Made by a program: the position numbers and the translations under genes. Of a stretch of DNA of 64,000 nt, positions 51,968 through 61,461 are shown piece by piece (positions within the stretch are counted from its first letter, which is position 1; every line of letters begins with the position of its first letter). This DNA is from Natronoarchaeum philippinense (GTDB taxonomy: Archaea > Halobacteriota > Halobacteria > Halobacteriales > Natronoarchaeaceae): assembly GCF_900215575.1 (NCBI RefSeq), contig NZ_OBEJ01000003.1, forward strand, positions 248,001 through 312,000. The letters run 5' to 3'. The notes under the pieces were generated by a model. It searched no databases and had not been told where the DNA came from. It saw only the letters and a program-made list of their open reading frames with translations.

Positions 51968-52927
51968 ATGACCACGACAATCGCAGTCAGCGACACGCCG
52001 TTTATCAAACAGGACGTCGTCCGCGACGAACTTGCACCGATCGACCACGAACTCGAACCGATACCGACGGGCGACCGGGAGGCGATCGTCGACGCCGACC
52101 CCGAAGCGCTCGTCCTCGACGTCAACACGGGCGTCGATGCCGACCTCGTCGACCGCCTCGACGCCCTGCAGATCGTCGCCCGCGCGGGCACCGGCTTCGA
52201 CAACGTCGACGTCGAGGCCTGCCGTGACGCCGGCGTCGAAGTTGTCAACGTTCCCGGCTACTCCACGAACGAGGTGGCGACACACGCGTTTTCCTTGCTA
52301 CTCGCCTGTCGCCGCACGCTCGTCGAGTACGACCGCGATGTCAAGACCGAGGAGTGGAACTGGATGCCGGACCGTCCATTCCCCCGGTTTTACGGCTCCA
52401 CGCTCGGCGTCGTCTCCTTCGGGACGATCGCCCAGCGACTGGCCGATCTCACCGCCGGCTTCGACCTCGATCTGGTCGTCTACGACCCCTACGTCGACGA
52501 GGAAACGACCGACGAGTACGACGCCGACCTCGTCGAGTTCGAGGAGTTGCTCGACCGGGCCGACGCCGTGACGATCCACGCGCCCCTGACCGAGGAGACC
52601 CGCGGGATGTTCGACGCCGAGGCCTTCGAGCGCATGGCCGACCACGCGATCGTCGTCAACGTCGGCCGCGGCGGCATCGTCGACGAGGACGCCCTCTACG
52701 AGGCGCTCGTCGACAGAGAAATCTTCGGCGCCGGGCTCGACGTGATGGACGAGGAGCCCCCGACCGGCTCCCCGCTCTTAGAGCGCGACGATGTCGTCCT
52801 GACGCCACACGCCGCGTGGTACTCCGCGGACTCCCATCAGGATCTGAACGAAACGGTCGCAGGCGACGTTCGCCGCGTGCTACAGGGTGAAGAGCCCGAA
52901 AATCCCGTCCAGCCGAAGGGCTGGTGA
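51968..52927 (+). CDS. D-2-hydroxyacid dehydrogenase (CtBP/phosphoglycerate-dehydrogenase-like)
   Basis: About 319 residues from MTTTIAVSDTPF. The Rossmann loop is LGVVSFGTIAQRLA, where the first G of GxGxxG is altered to V-S-F-G-T-I. Catalytic residues sit in ARAGTGFDNVDVEAC and VNVGRGGIVDED (Arg), PLLERDDVVLTPHAAWYSAD (His) and the Glu of GAGLDVMDEEP. It reduces or oxidises 2-keto/2-hydroxy acids with NAD(P). A TATA element TTTATTAG at about 51881 suggests transcription from about 51908, where an in-frame ATG would add 20 residues, so the start is uncertain. Confidence 0.85.
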   Translation: MTTTIAVSDTPFIKQDVVRDELAPIDHELEPIPTGDREAIVDADPEALVLDVNTGVDADLVDRLDALQIVARAGTGFDNVDVEACRDAGVEVVNVPGYSTNEVATHAFSLLLACRRTLVEYDRDVKTEEWNWMPDRPFPRFYGSTLGVVSFGTIAQRLADLTAGFDLDLVVYDPYVDEETTDEYDADLVEFEELLDRADAVTIHAPLTEETRGMFDAEAFERMADHAIVVNVGRGGIVDEDALYEALVDREIFGAGLDVMDEEPPTGSPLLERDDVVLTPHAAWYSADSHQDLNETVAGDVRRVLQGEEPENPVQPKGW

Positions 52928-52977
52928 GGTGCGATTACCGTCGAGAATCGCGGCGTCGGGGCGACCGGCCGTAACTA

Positions 52978-53586
52978 CTAGTTCCGGTCGATGACCGACT
53001 TCGCCGCAGTCGCTTTTTCCTTCCAGCCGTAGCCCTGCTCGTAGACGTGGCGCTTGCTGTCGACAAGTTCCTCGGGTGTTGCCTCCTCGAAGCCGCCCCG
53101 CGCCCACGTGCCGGTCTGGTGGAGCCACTCGACGACGTTTTCGCGCGTTTCGTCCCACGAGAGCCCGACCATCTCGTACCACGCGATCAGCGCGAACACG
53201 CTGTTGTCGTGACAGCCGGGGACGCTGCCTTCCTCGTAGATCGTCTTGATCGGGTCGTGAGTCGGCGTGCTGACGCGCTCTTTGCGCTCCTCGGGCGTCA
53301 GCAGTTCGAGCACGTCGTCGTCCTCGCGGACGCGGTGCTCCCGGCGCAACTGGGAGAGCGCGGCGGCGTGCAGGCCGCTCCAGCGCCCGTCGACGGCCTC
53401 CCGAAGGGCTGACTCGGGACGGGGCTCGGCCGAGAGGACCGCGAGCACGTCGGTGTAGGCCTTCTCGACGGTTTCCCAGTCGGTCCCCGAGAACCGACAG
53501 CCCGGCTCGTGGAGATCGTTGGTCGTCCGGCAGTCTGGACAGGGATACCCGAAGTACGGCACAACACGCGTTGCTACGCTCGGCAC
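52978..53586 (-). CDS. haloarchaeal protein with N-terminal zinc-binding cysteines
   Basis: Two hundred two residues. The N-terminus YPCPDCRTTNDLHEPGC binds zinc by its look (Cys-x2-Cys, later His and Cys). Then come a helical region ALREAVDGRWSGLHAAALSQ and a conserved block SVPGCHDNSVFALIAWYEMV and WLHQTGTWARGGFEEATPEE. I know no assigned function. It diverges from the primase large-subunit gene, and such a protein beside priL seems to be a regular haloarchaeal arrangement. Confidence 0.7.
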   Translation of the reverse strand: MPSVATRVVPYFGYPCPDCRTTNDLHEPGCRFSGTDWETVEKAYTDVLAVLSAEPRPESALREAVDGRWSGLHAAALSQLRREHRVREDDDVLELLTPEERKERVSTPTHDPIKTIYEEGSVPGCHDNSVFALIAWYEMVGLSWDETRENVVEWLHQTGTWARGGFEEATPEELVDSKRHVYEQGYGWKEKATAAKSVIDRN

Positions 53587-53691
53587 GGCAAAAGGATGCC
53601 GATTGCTTACCGGCCGGGCCGGCAGTCTCCAGATCGGCGTCGCCCGCGCCGATCGGTCGTTTTATCGGTGCCCAACCGAAACGGCAGGCCG

Positions 53692-54738
53692 ATGAAGCGG
53701 CTCCACGCGCGGTATCCGTTCCTCGATGCCGCCCGCGAGGCGGTCGAACTCGCCGAAGTCGACCTCGCCGAGCTGGTGCTCCGCGACGACGGCGCCGCCG
53801 CGGTCGATCGGGCCGTCGAGCGCGTCGACGCCGCGCTCTCGGGCGAGTCCGTCGGGGCGCCACATCGCCGTCCGCGCGTCGAACTGCTATCGTATCCGAT
53901 CGCTCGCGTGCTCGTCTCGCTCGTCGACGAGCCGGTGTTGCTCCGCAAGTACGCCCACGCCGAGGCTTCGACCGCCCGCGAGCGCTTCGAGGCCGACGCC
54001 GACGACGACGCCGAGCTAAAGAGCACGAGCGGCTCGCGGATGACGATCGACCGGCTGCTCGCCGACTTCGATCTGGCTGGCGACGTTCGATCGACCGGCG
54101 ACGACCAGTATCGCGTCGCGGTCGGTCCCTATCTGCGCCTGTCTGGACAACTCGACGGCGCGGAGTGGCGACTGGCGACGCGCGCGCTCGGCGACGGCGA
54201 GGTACCCGTCGAGGAAGCGGAACTGCGTGACTTGCTCGAAGCAGCGATCCGCGAGCGCGTCGCAGACGGGCTCCCACTGCCGGTGCCCGATCCGATCGCG
54301 GAGGGTCTCTCGGACGCCGTCGAGCGCATCGAAGAATCGCTGGCCGACCGCCAGCTCAGCACCGACTTCGACGCCGTCGTCCCCTCGCTGTTCCCGCCCT
54401 GTATCCGGGCCTTACTGGAGCAGGTCGACGACGGCGAGTCGATCGACGAGCCCGGTCGGTTCGCGCTGACTTCGTTCTTGACGAGTCTCGGAATGGCGCC
54501 CGACGCGGCCGCCGATCTCGTTGCGGGCGCGACCGTCGGCGGCGAGTCGATCCGCTATCAGGCTGCCCATCTCGGCGACGAGGACGACCCCGGCTACGCG
54601 CCACCCAGTTGCAACTCGATGGTCGCTTACGGACTCTGTGTCGACAAAGACGAACTCTGCGAATCGGTCGAGCACCCGATCACGTACTACGACCGGCGGC
54701 TCGACGACGCCGACACCGCGACTGCAGAATCGGAGTAA
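53692..54738 (+). CDS. priL: DNA primase large subunit
   Basis: Three hundred forty-eight residues. The N-terminal helical domain starts LHARYPFLDAAREAVELAEV. The C-terminal domain carries four cysteines for a 4Fe-4S cluster: PPCIRALLEQ, SCNSMVAYGLC and KDELC. PriL supports PriS in RNA/DNA primer synthesis. The ATG at 53692 follows CGTTTTATC by about 28 bases. Confidence 0.93.
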   Translation: MKRLHARYPFLDAAREAVELAEVDLAELVLRDDGAAAVDRAVERVDAALSGESVGAPHRRPRVELLSYPIARVLVSLVDEPVLLRKYAHAEASTARERFEADADDDAELKSTSGSRMTIDRLLADFDLAGDVRSTGDDQYRVAVGPYLRLSGQLDGAEWRLATRALGDGEVPVEEAELRDLLEAAIRERVADGLPLPVPDPIAEGLSDAVERIEESLADRQLSTDFDAVVPSLFPPCIRALLEQVDDGESIDEPGRFALTSFLTSLGMAPDAAADLVAGATVGGESIRYQAAHLGDEDDPGYAPPSCNSMVAYGLCVDKDELCESVEHPITYYDRRLDDADTATAESE

Positions 54739-54987
54739 TTAGGCCAGTTCCGGCGTCTCGTCGTCGTTGTCCTCGTTCGCCGTGACTTTCGTTGCGAGCA
54801 GGTAGCCGGTGACGGCCATCAGCAGAATGAAGCCGACGATCGTTCCGACCAGCAACTGCCCGCCTTGGGCCGTCAGGCCGCCGTCGGCCGAGTAGCTCGC
54901 GCCGACCGCCATCATCGCACCGATCACGACGGCCAGCCCGCCGACCGAGACGCCGATCTCGATCTTTTGCTCGCGCTCTATGTCCAT
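54739..54987 (-). CDS. 82-residue two-span membrane protein next to priL
   Basis: From MDIEREQKIE, two membrane segments (VSVGGLAVVIGAMMAVGASY and LLVGTIVGFILLMAVTGYLL) and an acidic tail ETPELA. The stop is immediately adjacent to the priL stop, a tight convergent layout. No function known. The 255 bases between its start and the SWIM gene hold no gene I can support. Confidence 0.72.
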   Translation of the reverse strand: MDIEREQKIEIGVSVGGLAVVIGAMMAVGASYSADGGLTAQGGQLLVGTIVGFILLMAVTGYLLATKVTANEDNDDETPELA

Positions 54988-55242
54988 ACCTGTTGGAACC
55001 CCCGGCCCGGCAAAAAGGGCTTCGGTGGCGTTCTCTCGGCGTAAACCGGTCGGCTCACCGCCCGAGACACTACCACTCGTTGGATTCGAGCCAGCCGCGG
55101 CATCGAACCCTCGCACGACCACAAACTGCACCGGAAGTGAAGGGGGTTCGATTGGTCTCTTTTCCCCGAATATCGGCGTATGAGGGATGCTATCCTTATT
55201 TCGACTGGAAGACTTACCCGGCTGGATCCCCTATGACATACT

Positions 55243-55911
55243 ATGACGCAAACCGAACACACACCAGCGTCAGACCGGCGAAGGCGGGGGATCTCGAGGG
55301 GCAAGAGCGGCGTCGACGAGCGCACGCGGCGGGCGTTCACCGAGCGGATGCGCGTCACGGCGATCGGCGGCGGCACCTACGAGGTCGACAGCCAGAGCGG
55401 GCACAGCTACCTCGTCGATCTGGAGGGCGGTCGCTGCACCTGTCCGGACCACGTCTACCGCGGCGAGCGCTGCAAGCATCTCCGCCGCGTCGCCATCGAC
55501 GTTTCTGAGGGCCGGGTTCCGCCGCCCGGGAAGATGGCCGTCGACTGTGCGGTCTGTGGCGTCGAGTTGTTCGTCGACGAGGGCGCCCACGCGCCACACC
55601 TCTGTGGCGACCACGAGTTCGGAGTCGGCGATCTGGTCTACGACCGCGAGACGGGGAACCGGGTGCTCGTCGTCGGAACGCCCGAGCGCCGCGCCGACGA
55701 CATCTCGATCCGGCGCGGACACTCCGTCGCCGACCACTACTCGAACGCCGACTATCCCGAGGACGACGCCGTCGTCGCGGCCGTCTACCCCCAATCGCTC
55801 CAGTTCACGGCGGACGGCCCGGTCCCGCCGTCGCTGACGGTCTACACGTTCCCGCGCTCGCGGCTCTCGCCGTCGCCGCCCGAGCGGTCGGCGGCCACAG
55901 CGGCGCCCTGA
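55243..55911 (+). CDS. SWIM zinc-finger protein
   Basis: Two hundred twenty-two residues. The SWIM motif is CTCPDHVYRGERCKHL (about 65-80; C-x-C-xn-C-x-H), preceded by YEVDSQSGHSYLVDLEGGRC. A second cysteine/histidine cluster (CAVCGVELFVDEGAHAPHLC) follows. The C-terminal part is strand-rich, with HSVADHYSNADYPEDDAVVA. SWIM proteins bind DNA or partner proteins, and in archaea several act with recombination or repair. Role here unknown. Confidence 0.83.
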   Translation: MTQTEHTPASDRRRRGISRGKSGVDERTRRAFTERMRVTAIGGGTYEVDSQSGHSYLVDLEGGRCTCPDHVYRGERCKHLRRVAIDVSEGRVPPPGKMAVDCAVCGVELFVDEGAHAPHLCGDHEFGVGDLVYDRETGNRVLVVGTPERRADDISIRRGHSVADHYSNADYPEDDAVVAAVYPQSLQFTADGPVPPSLTVYTFPRSRLSPSPPERSAATAAP

Positions 55912-55970
55912 CGGCGATTCGCGGCGGCTTCAGCCAGTTGATCTCCCCCGCCGGCTGCCCACCAGCGTTG

Positions 55971-57284
55971 TCACCGCGGCTCGATCCGCACGTCGACGCC
56001 GTCTTTCGGATGCATCGTCAGCGATCCTCGGAGGTCCAGTTCTCCGTCGTCGACTCGGTCCAGCCGATACTCGCGGGCGATCGTCGCCAGCACGATCGTC
56101 GCCTCGGTCAGCGAGAACTGCTTGCCGATACACGAGCGCGGCCCGGCGCCGAAGGGGAAGTAGGCGTAGGTCGGATGATCGCTCTCGGCCCAGCGCTCGG
56201 GGCGGAACTCCTCTGGTTCCTCGAAGTACCGCGGGTCCCGGTGGGTCGCCCACTGCGACAGCATGACGAGTGAGCCTGCAGGAACGTCGTAGCCTTCGAT
56301 CTCGACGTCACGGTCGGGCTGGCGGAACATCGCGTACACCGGCGGGTACAGCCGCATCGCCTCGTCGAGCACGTTGCGGACGTAGGACAGCTCGCGCACG
56401 TCGGCGAACGTCGGCCGGCCGTCGACGACCGCGTCGATCTCCTCGTGGACCTTCCGCTCGACTTCGGGATGCTCCGAGAGCAGGTACCACGTGTACGTCA
56501 GAGCGAGCGCCGTCGTGTCGTGGCCGGCCAGCAGCATCGTCATCAGCTCGTCACGGACCTGTCGATCGTCGATATCGCCGTCCTCGCGGGCGCGCAGGAG
56601 GATCGACAGCAGGTCGCTCCGGTCTTCGACGGCGTCCCGGCGCTCGGCGACGATGTCGTCGATGACCCCCTCCAACGTCTCGATGGCGGCGTGGTACTGG
56701 CGGTTCTCCGGCGTCGGCAGCCAGTCGGGGACGACGGCGCGACGCGGTTCCGGCTCGAAGCGCCGCCCCAGCGGTTCGAGGTTTTCTTGGACGATCTGCG
56801 TCCGCTCGGGCCCGAGGTCGGCGCCGAACATCGCGTCGACGATGATCTCGACGGTGAGTCGCGCCATCTCGGACTCCACGTCGCGCACCTCACCGGGCTC
56901 CCAGCGCGCTGTCAGCGCCTCGGTGCGCTCGGCCATCATGTCCGCGAGGCCGGCGACTCGGTCGGGCGCGAACGCCGGCTGGGCCAGCGTGCGCATATCG
57001 CGCCAGAACGTCCCTTCGCTCAGCAGCAGGCCCTGCCCCAGCAGCTCCTCCATCGCGTCGGTCTGGAAGTCGGGCTTGCTGAATCGGTCGGCCTCGTCGA
57101 CCAGCACCTGCTCGACGCCCGCCGGCGTCGTCACAAGATAGGTCTGCTGGCGGCCCAGCCGGAACTGCGCCACGTCGCCGTAGGCGTCGCGCAGGTCGGT
57201 CGCAAACCGAAACGGGTCGCGGGCGTAGTACGGCGTCGCGCCAACCAGCGGGAGGTCCTGTGGGCCGGGCGGCTTCGGGTGCAT
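55971..57284 (-). CDS. cytochrome P450
   Basis: Four hundred thirty-seven residues from MHPKPPGPQDLPLVGATPYY. The oxygen-activating I-helix is LLAGHDTTALALTY, the ExxR motif is EAMRLYPP, the PERF-like region is FRPERWAES, and the heme-binding loop is FGAGPRSCIGKQ with the axial Cys. A fatty-acid or terpenoid hydroxylase of the CYP102/CYP4-like soluble type is likely; redox partners are not nearby. A soluble cytoplasmic protein, no N-terminal anchor seen. Confidence 0.93.
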   Translation of the reverse strand: MHPKPPGPQDLPLVGATPYYARDPFRFATDLRDAYGDVAQFRLGRQQTYLVTTPAGVEQVLVDEADRFSKPDFQTDAMEELLGQGLLLSEGTFWRDMRTLAQPAFAPDRVAGLADMMAERTEALTARWEPGEVRDVESEMARLTVEIIVDAMFGADLGPERTQIVQENLEPLGRRFEPEPRRAVVPDWLPTPENRQYHAAIETLEGVIDDIVAERRDAVEDRSDLLSILLRAREDGDIDDRQVRDELMTMLLAGHDTTALALTYTWYLLSEHPEVERKVHEEIDAVVDGRPTFADVRELSYVRNVLDEAMRLYPPVYAMFRQPDRDVEIEGYDVPAGSLVMLSQWATHRDPRYFEEPEEFRPERWAESDHPTYAYFPFGAGPRSCIGKQFSLTEATIVLATIAREYRLDRVDDGELDLRGSLTMHPKDGVDVRIEPR

Positions 57285-57428
57285 CGTACGGGAGCTTTGA
57301 CTGGACAGGTATGAATCGCTCGCTGGTCCGTGAACTGACAGGAACTGCACTGTCGATCGGTCACGAATGGATCTTACACCGAACGGTGATTCAGTAGAAT
57401 TAACTCACTTGCAAAGCGGATGCGTACC

Positions 57429-58076
57429 ATGTCCCCTCCGACCGACGGTAACCGCCCCGACGCGGGCGTCGCCGTCGCGCAGCGCTATCTCCGGCGTGAA
57501 CGCCCGCTCAGCGCGCTCGTCGCTATCGTCGTTGCCTCGCTGTTCATCGGAGCGTACCTGTTGACCTCGCTGGTACCCGCGGTCGCCGTCGCCGCGGTGC
57601 TGGCCGTCGTCGTCCGCGCACCGGTGCTTCGACCGCACGGAACGGTTCGACTCCGCAGCGACGACGACCCAGAGACAGTACGCACTGCGTTTGCGGGATC
57701 GACGCCGCCGGTGCTCGTGTTCCAGTGGGGTATCGCGGACGACGTGACCACGGACGACGACACGGCAACGTACTCCACGTCGTATCTGTTCGGCCTGCGT
57801 TCTGCCGATGTGACCGTTCGGACACACACTGAGACGACGACACGCGATGGCGCTCGTGTCGAGCTGAAAGTCACGGCGAGCAATCAGCCGTGGGCGACGT
57901 ACACTGCGTCCATCCGTGCGGATGGCGATCAGACGCGTATCGATGTCGAATACGACTCCGACCGACGCTTCGGTCTCCGACGCCTTCCCCAGCAACTGTT
58001 CGCACACAGATACAGGGACGAGGCGCTCGAAGCGCAGGGGTACACGGTCGTCGAGCGCGAGTCGAACCTTCGATGA
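57429..58076 (+). CDS. membrane-anchored haloarchaeal protein, function unknown
   Basis: About 215 residues from MSPPTDGNRP (an ATG at 57420 is also possible). Two membrane segments (about 29-48 and 50-65: LSALVAIVVASLFIGAYLLT and AVAVAAVLAVVV) precede a strand-rich domain, with FQWGIADDVTTDDDTATYST and RIDVEYDSDRRFGLRRLPQQ. No known domain. TATA-like AATTAACTC is about 27 bases upstream of 57429. Confidence 0.65.
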   Translation: MSPPTDGNRPDAGVAVAQRYLRRERPLSALVAIVVASLFIGAYLLTSLVPAVAVAAVLAVVVRAPVLRPHGTVRLRSDDDPETVRTAFAGSTPPVLVFQWGIADDVTTDDDTATYSTSYLFGLRSADVTVRTHTETTTRDGARVELKVTASNQPWATYTASIRADGDQTRIDVEYDSDRRFGLRRLPQQLFAHRYRDEALEAQGYTVVERESNLR

Positions 58077-58080
58077 GCCC

Positions 58081-58506
58081 TTACTCGCCCACGTCGTCCA
58101 GCCGCGCCTGACTGGAGTGGCCGGTCAGCTCGTCGAAGTCGGTGCCGTCCGAGAGCGCGGTCTCTTTTTTGACGCGGTAGTTGCCGCCGTCCGTGGTGTA
58201 CAGATCCGCCGGGTGGAAAAAATACCAGTCCTCGCGGTCGAACCGGACGCCGATGCGGGGCTTGGCGCCGAAGTTCTGCGAGAAAAAGACCAGCGCCTCG
58301 ACCTCCTCGCCGGTGAGATAGATCGGATCGCCGGCGCTGGACTTGGCTTCGATCGCGTAGAAGTCCTCGCCGTTGCCCGCCAGCGCGTCGGGCAGTTCCC
58401 GCTCCGTTGCGCTCCCGCTGGCCGGCGCGCGCATCACCGCGAAGCCGGCCTCGTCTAACTTGTTGACGAGTTCGCGCTCGCGCCGGTCGCCTTTCGCGTT
58501 CGACAT
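58081..58506 (-). CDS. hjc: Holliday junction resolvase Hjc
   Basis: One hundred forty-one residues, archaeal Hjc length. It starts [20 protein letters not shown] (catalytic Glu), followed by [19 protein letters not shown] (Asp) and [20 protein letters not shown] with the E-x-K of the PD-(D/E)XK nuclease. It cuts four-way junctions in recombination. It is convergent with the unknown membrane protein. Confidence 0.93.
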   Translation of the reverse strand: MSNAKGDRRERELVNKLDEAGFAVMRAPASGSATERELPDALAGNGEDFYAIEAKSSAGDPIYLTGEEVEALVFFSQNFGAKPRIGVRFDREDWYFFHPADLYTTDGGNYRVKKETALSDGTDFDELTGHSSQARLDDVGE

Positions 58507-58607
58507 TGACGGAAGGTGGTTCGGGCGACTCTTGAACCCAGTGATTGCGGGGACGGCGCCGAGGGGAGGGACGACGCCGCGTCAGTTCGTCCGTCGCCGC
58601 ACCGGCG

Positions 58608-60359
58608 TCACGCCCCGAGCGTCGCAAACGCGAACACGAGCGCGAAGTACGCGACGACGACGGTGATCGCCGTCACCGTCACCGGCGAGACGTGATCGTA
58701 ACTGCCGTTGTTGCCGTCGACCTCGCCCGAGGAAACGTCCTCGATATCGACTTCGCCGGCCTCGATGGCGTCGCGGGTCGGCATCACCTCGGGGAGGCCC
58801 TTGCGACGCGCGTCGAACTTGTTGAGCGCGATGACCGCGACTGTGGTCAGCACGAACGCCAGCGGGAGTGCGACGATCGGACTCCGCAGCCCGAAGCCGT
58901 ACAGCACCAGCACGATACCGGTGACGCCGGCGGCCGTCGCCGCGAAGGGGATCTGCGTGTTGACGTGGTCGATGTGGTCCGAGCCGGCGAAGATCGAGGA
59001 CATCACCGTCGTGTCGCTGATCGGCGAGCTGTGGTCGCCCCAGATGGCGCCGCCGAACAGCGTCGCCACCAGCACCGGCAGCACCTCGGGGCCGACGAGC
59101 TGGAAGCCAAGCGGGATCGCAAGCGGCGTCAGAATCGCCATCGTCCCCCACGAGGTCCCGGTCGTGAAGGCGACGAACATCGCCGCGATGAAGATGATCA
59201 GCGGGAGGAAGCTCCCGGGGATGCCGCTGCCGACCATTATCTCGACGATGAACTCGGCGGTGCCGACGTTCTCGGCGGCCAGCCCGATCGCCCACGCCAG
59301 CACGATGATCGCCAGCGCGATCATCATCGTCTTGAAGCCGTCGATGATCGTGTCGCTGGCCTCCTCTAAGTCCATCGTCCGGAAGCCGACCGCGCCGACG
59401 AACCCGGTCAGCATGAACGCGAAGGCGCCGTACAACAGCCCGAGCGCGACATCGGTCTCTCGGAACGCCTCGGCGATGTCGACGCCGGGCTGGTGCCCGC
59501 CGCCGAGATACCACATCGAGACCAGTCCGACCACGAGCAACACCAGAATGGGCGCGAAGAAGTTCACCAGCGTCGGGTTCTTCTCGCTCGGCTCGCCCAC
59601 GTCGGCCGAGACATCCGACAGCGGCGTCGCGTCCTCCCGGATCGTGTTCCCGGTCGAGCGCGCCCGCCACTCGGCGTCGAGCATCGGCCCGAAAAACCGC
59701 TGGGTGATCGCGATGAACCCGACCATGAAGAAGGCCATGAAGCAGTAGATGTTCCACGGGATCGACTGCAAGAACAGGCCGAAGGCCGTCACGCCCAGCT
59801 CGTCGGCGGTAAAGGACGCGGCCTCGAACCCGGTGATGATCATCGACACCTGAAACCCGATCCAGTTCGACACCGGGCCGAACGTCGTCACGGGCGAGGT
59901 CGTCGAGTCCAGCGTGTAGGCGTGCATCTCGCGGGACGAGTTGTTGTCCTGTGCGAGCTCTCGCGTCGCGTTGCCCGTGACGACGGTGCTGGTGTACGAA
60001 TCGAAGAAAATGAACACGCCGATCAGCCACGTGAGGATCTGGGAGTCGCGGGCGGTCGTCACCCGGTCGCCGATCCAGCGTTCGAGCGCCAAGATCCCGC
60101 CCGATCTGTGGATGAACGCGGCGCCGGCGCCCATGAACAGGATCAGAATGATGAACTTGGTGTCGAAGGGGGATCTGACGACTTCGACGAGCCAGTCCAT
60201 CGTCAGCGCCGTGGCGCCGATCGGGTTCCACTCGGCGACCAGCAACGCCCCGATCCAGACGCCGGCGAACAGCGAGATCAACACCTGTCTGGTGGTCATC
60301 GCCAGTACGATCGCCAACAGCGGCGGCGCCAGCGCGAGCACGCCGAAGTGTTCGGCCAT
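58608..60359 (-). CDS. Na+/H+ antiporter, NhaC family
   Basis: Five hundred eighty-three residues, at least ten membrane segments. Family sequence features include LISLFAGVWIGALL, FFDSYTSTVVTGNATRELAQ, FTTGTSWGTMAILTPLAIPL and GAIWGDHSSPISDTTVMSS. The DSYTST and GDHSSPISDTT loops hold the conserved acidic transport residues. It exports sodium or exchanges other amino-acid-type anions; NhaC relatives include malate-lactate antiporters. Upstream lies a TATA-like ATATAATAAAAATT, consistent with its own promoter. Confidence 0.9.
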   Translation of the reverse strand: MAEHFGVLALAPPLLAIVLAMTTRQVLISLFAGVWIGALLVAEWNPIGATALTMDWLVEVVRSPFDTKFIILILFMGAGAAFIHRSGGILALERWIGDRVTTARDSQILTWLIGVFIFFDSYTSTVVTGNATRELAQDNNSSREMHAYTLDSTTSPVTTFGPVSNWIGFQVSMIITGFEAASFTADELGVTAFGLFLQSIPWNIYCFMAFFMVGFIAITQRFFGPMLDAEWRARSTGNTIREDATPLSDVSADVGEPSEKNPTLVNFFAPILVLLVVGLVSMWYLGGGHQPGVDIAEAFRETDVALGLLYGAFAFMLTGFVGAVGFRTMDLEEASDTIIDGFKTMMIALAIIVLAWAIGLAAENVGTAEFIVEIMVGSGIPGSFLPLIIFIAAMFVAFTTGTSWGTMAILTPLAIPLGFQLVGPEVLPVLVATLFGGAIWGDHSSPISDTTVMSSIFAGSDHIDHVNTQIPFAATAAGVTGIVLVLYGFGLRSPIVALPLAFVLTTVAVIALNKFDARRKGLPEVMPTRDAIEAGEVDIEDVSSGEVDGNNGSYDHVSPVTVTAITVVVAYFALVFAFATLGA

Positions 60360-60498
60360 ACGAAGGTATGGACCGATGTATATAATAAAAATTGGGGCAA
60401 GTTATCGCAGTACCGACCTCTCTGCTGGCCCAACCGGGGCCTTCGGCTACTGATTCGCACGAAACAGAAGGAAAACTCGTCAGCCGTTCGCCGCAGTG

Positions 60499-61461
60499 CT
60501 ACTCTTGATCGAGCAGCCAGACCAGCAACCCTTTCTGGGCGTGCAGGCGGTTCTCGGCCTGATCCCAGACCGCGGCGCTGTCGGACTCCATGACGTCGTC
60601 GGTGATCTCCTCGCCCCGATGGGCGGGCAGGCAGTGCATCACCGAGGCGTCGTCGGCGTGAGCGAGCAGGTCGTCGCCGACCTGGAACCCCTCGAAGGCG
60701 TCCATCCGAACGTCGCGTTCGTCCTCTTGGCCCATGCTGATCCACACGTCGGTGTAGATCACGTCGGCGTCGGTGGCGGCTTCGACCGGATCGGTCGTGA
60801 TCGTCGGATCGCCGCCGAGGTCGCGGGCGCGCTCGACCACGTCGTCGTCGATGCCATAGCCTTCGGGCGTCGCCACCGTCAGGTCGATGTCGGTCAGCGC
60901 ACAGCCCAACATGAACGACTGAGCGACGTTGTTGCCGTCGCCGATCCACGCCGCCTGCACGTCCTCGAAGCTCCCCTCGTGCTCGCGGATCGTCAGCAGG
61001 TCCGCCAGCGTCTGGCAGGGGTGGGCGTCGTCGGTCAGTCCGTTGACGACGGGCACGTCGGCGTAGCGTGCCAGTTCGACGGCGTTGGCGTGCTTGAACA
61101 CGCGGGCCATCAGCACGTCGACGTACCGCGAGAGCGCCCGCGAGGTGTCGCGCAGGGGCTCGCCGCGGCCGAGCTGGATGTCGTCCTCGCCGAGGAAGAT
61201 GGCGTGGCCACCCAGCTGGGTCATTCCCGTCTCGAAGGAGACGCGGGTTCGCGTCGAGGGCTTTTGGAACAGCATTCCCAGCGTCTGCTGATCGAAGTCG
61301 TCGTGCGGCCCCTCGGCCTCGAACTCGGCTTTGTACTCGGCGGCAACGTCGAGCACCTCGTCGAGTTCGTCGCCGGTGAGGTCGTCGATGTCGAGGAAGT
61401 GACGAGCCTCCGAGTCGCCGTACTTGCCGGGCGCGCGCCGGCTGTCACGAGCGTCGCTCAT
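60499..61461 (-). CDS. argF: ornithine carbamoyltransferase
   Basis: Three hundred twenty residues. The carbamoyl-phosphate motif is FQKPSTRTRVSFE, followed by HANAVELARYADVPVVNGLT, HPCQTLADLLTIRE (ornithine side) and CLPAHRGEEIT. It makes citrulline from ornithine. Its start overlaps the stop of the M20 peptidase gene upstream (ATGA), so it is the last gene of an operon reading leftward. Confidence 0.95.
   Translation of the reverse strand: MSDARDSRRAPGKYGDSEARHFLDIDDLTGDELDEVLDVAAEYKAEFEAEGPHDDFDQQTLGMLFQKPSTRTRVSFETGMTQLGGHAIFLGEDDIQLGRGEPLRDTSRALSRYVDVLMARVFKHANAVELARYADVPVVNGLTDDAHPCQTLADLLTIREHEGSFEDVQAAWIGDGNNVAQSFMLGCALTDIDLTVATPEGYGIDDDVVERARDLGGDPTITTDPVEAATDADVIYTDVWISMGQEDERDVRMDAFEGFQVGDDLLAHADDASVMHCLPAHRGEEITDDVMESDSAAVWDQAENRLHAQKGLLVWLLDQE

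Noticed and set aside
58582-60231. Alternative long minus-strand frame within the NhaC gene
   Set aside because: Arginine-rich shadow of the antiporter; the true frame has clear membrane segments and family motifs.
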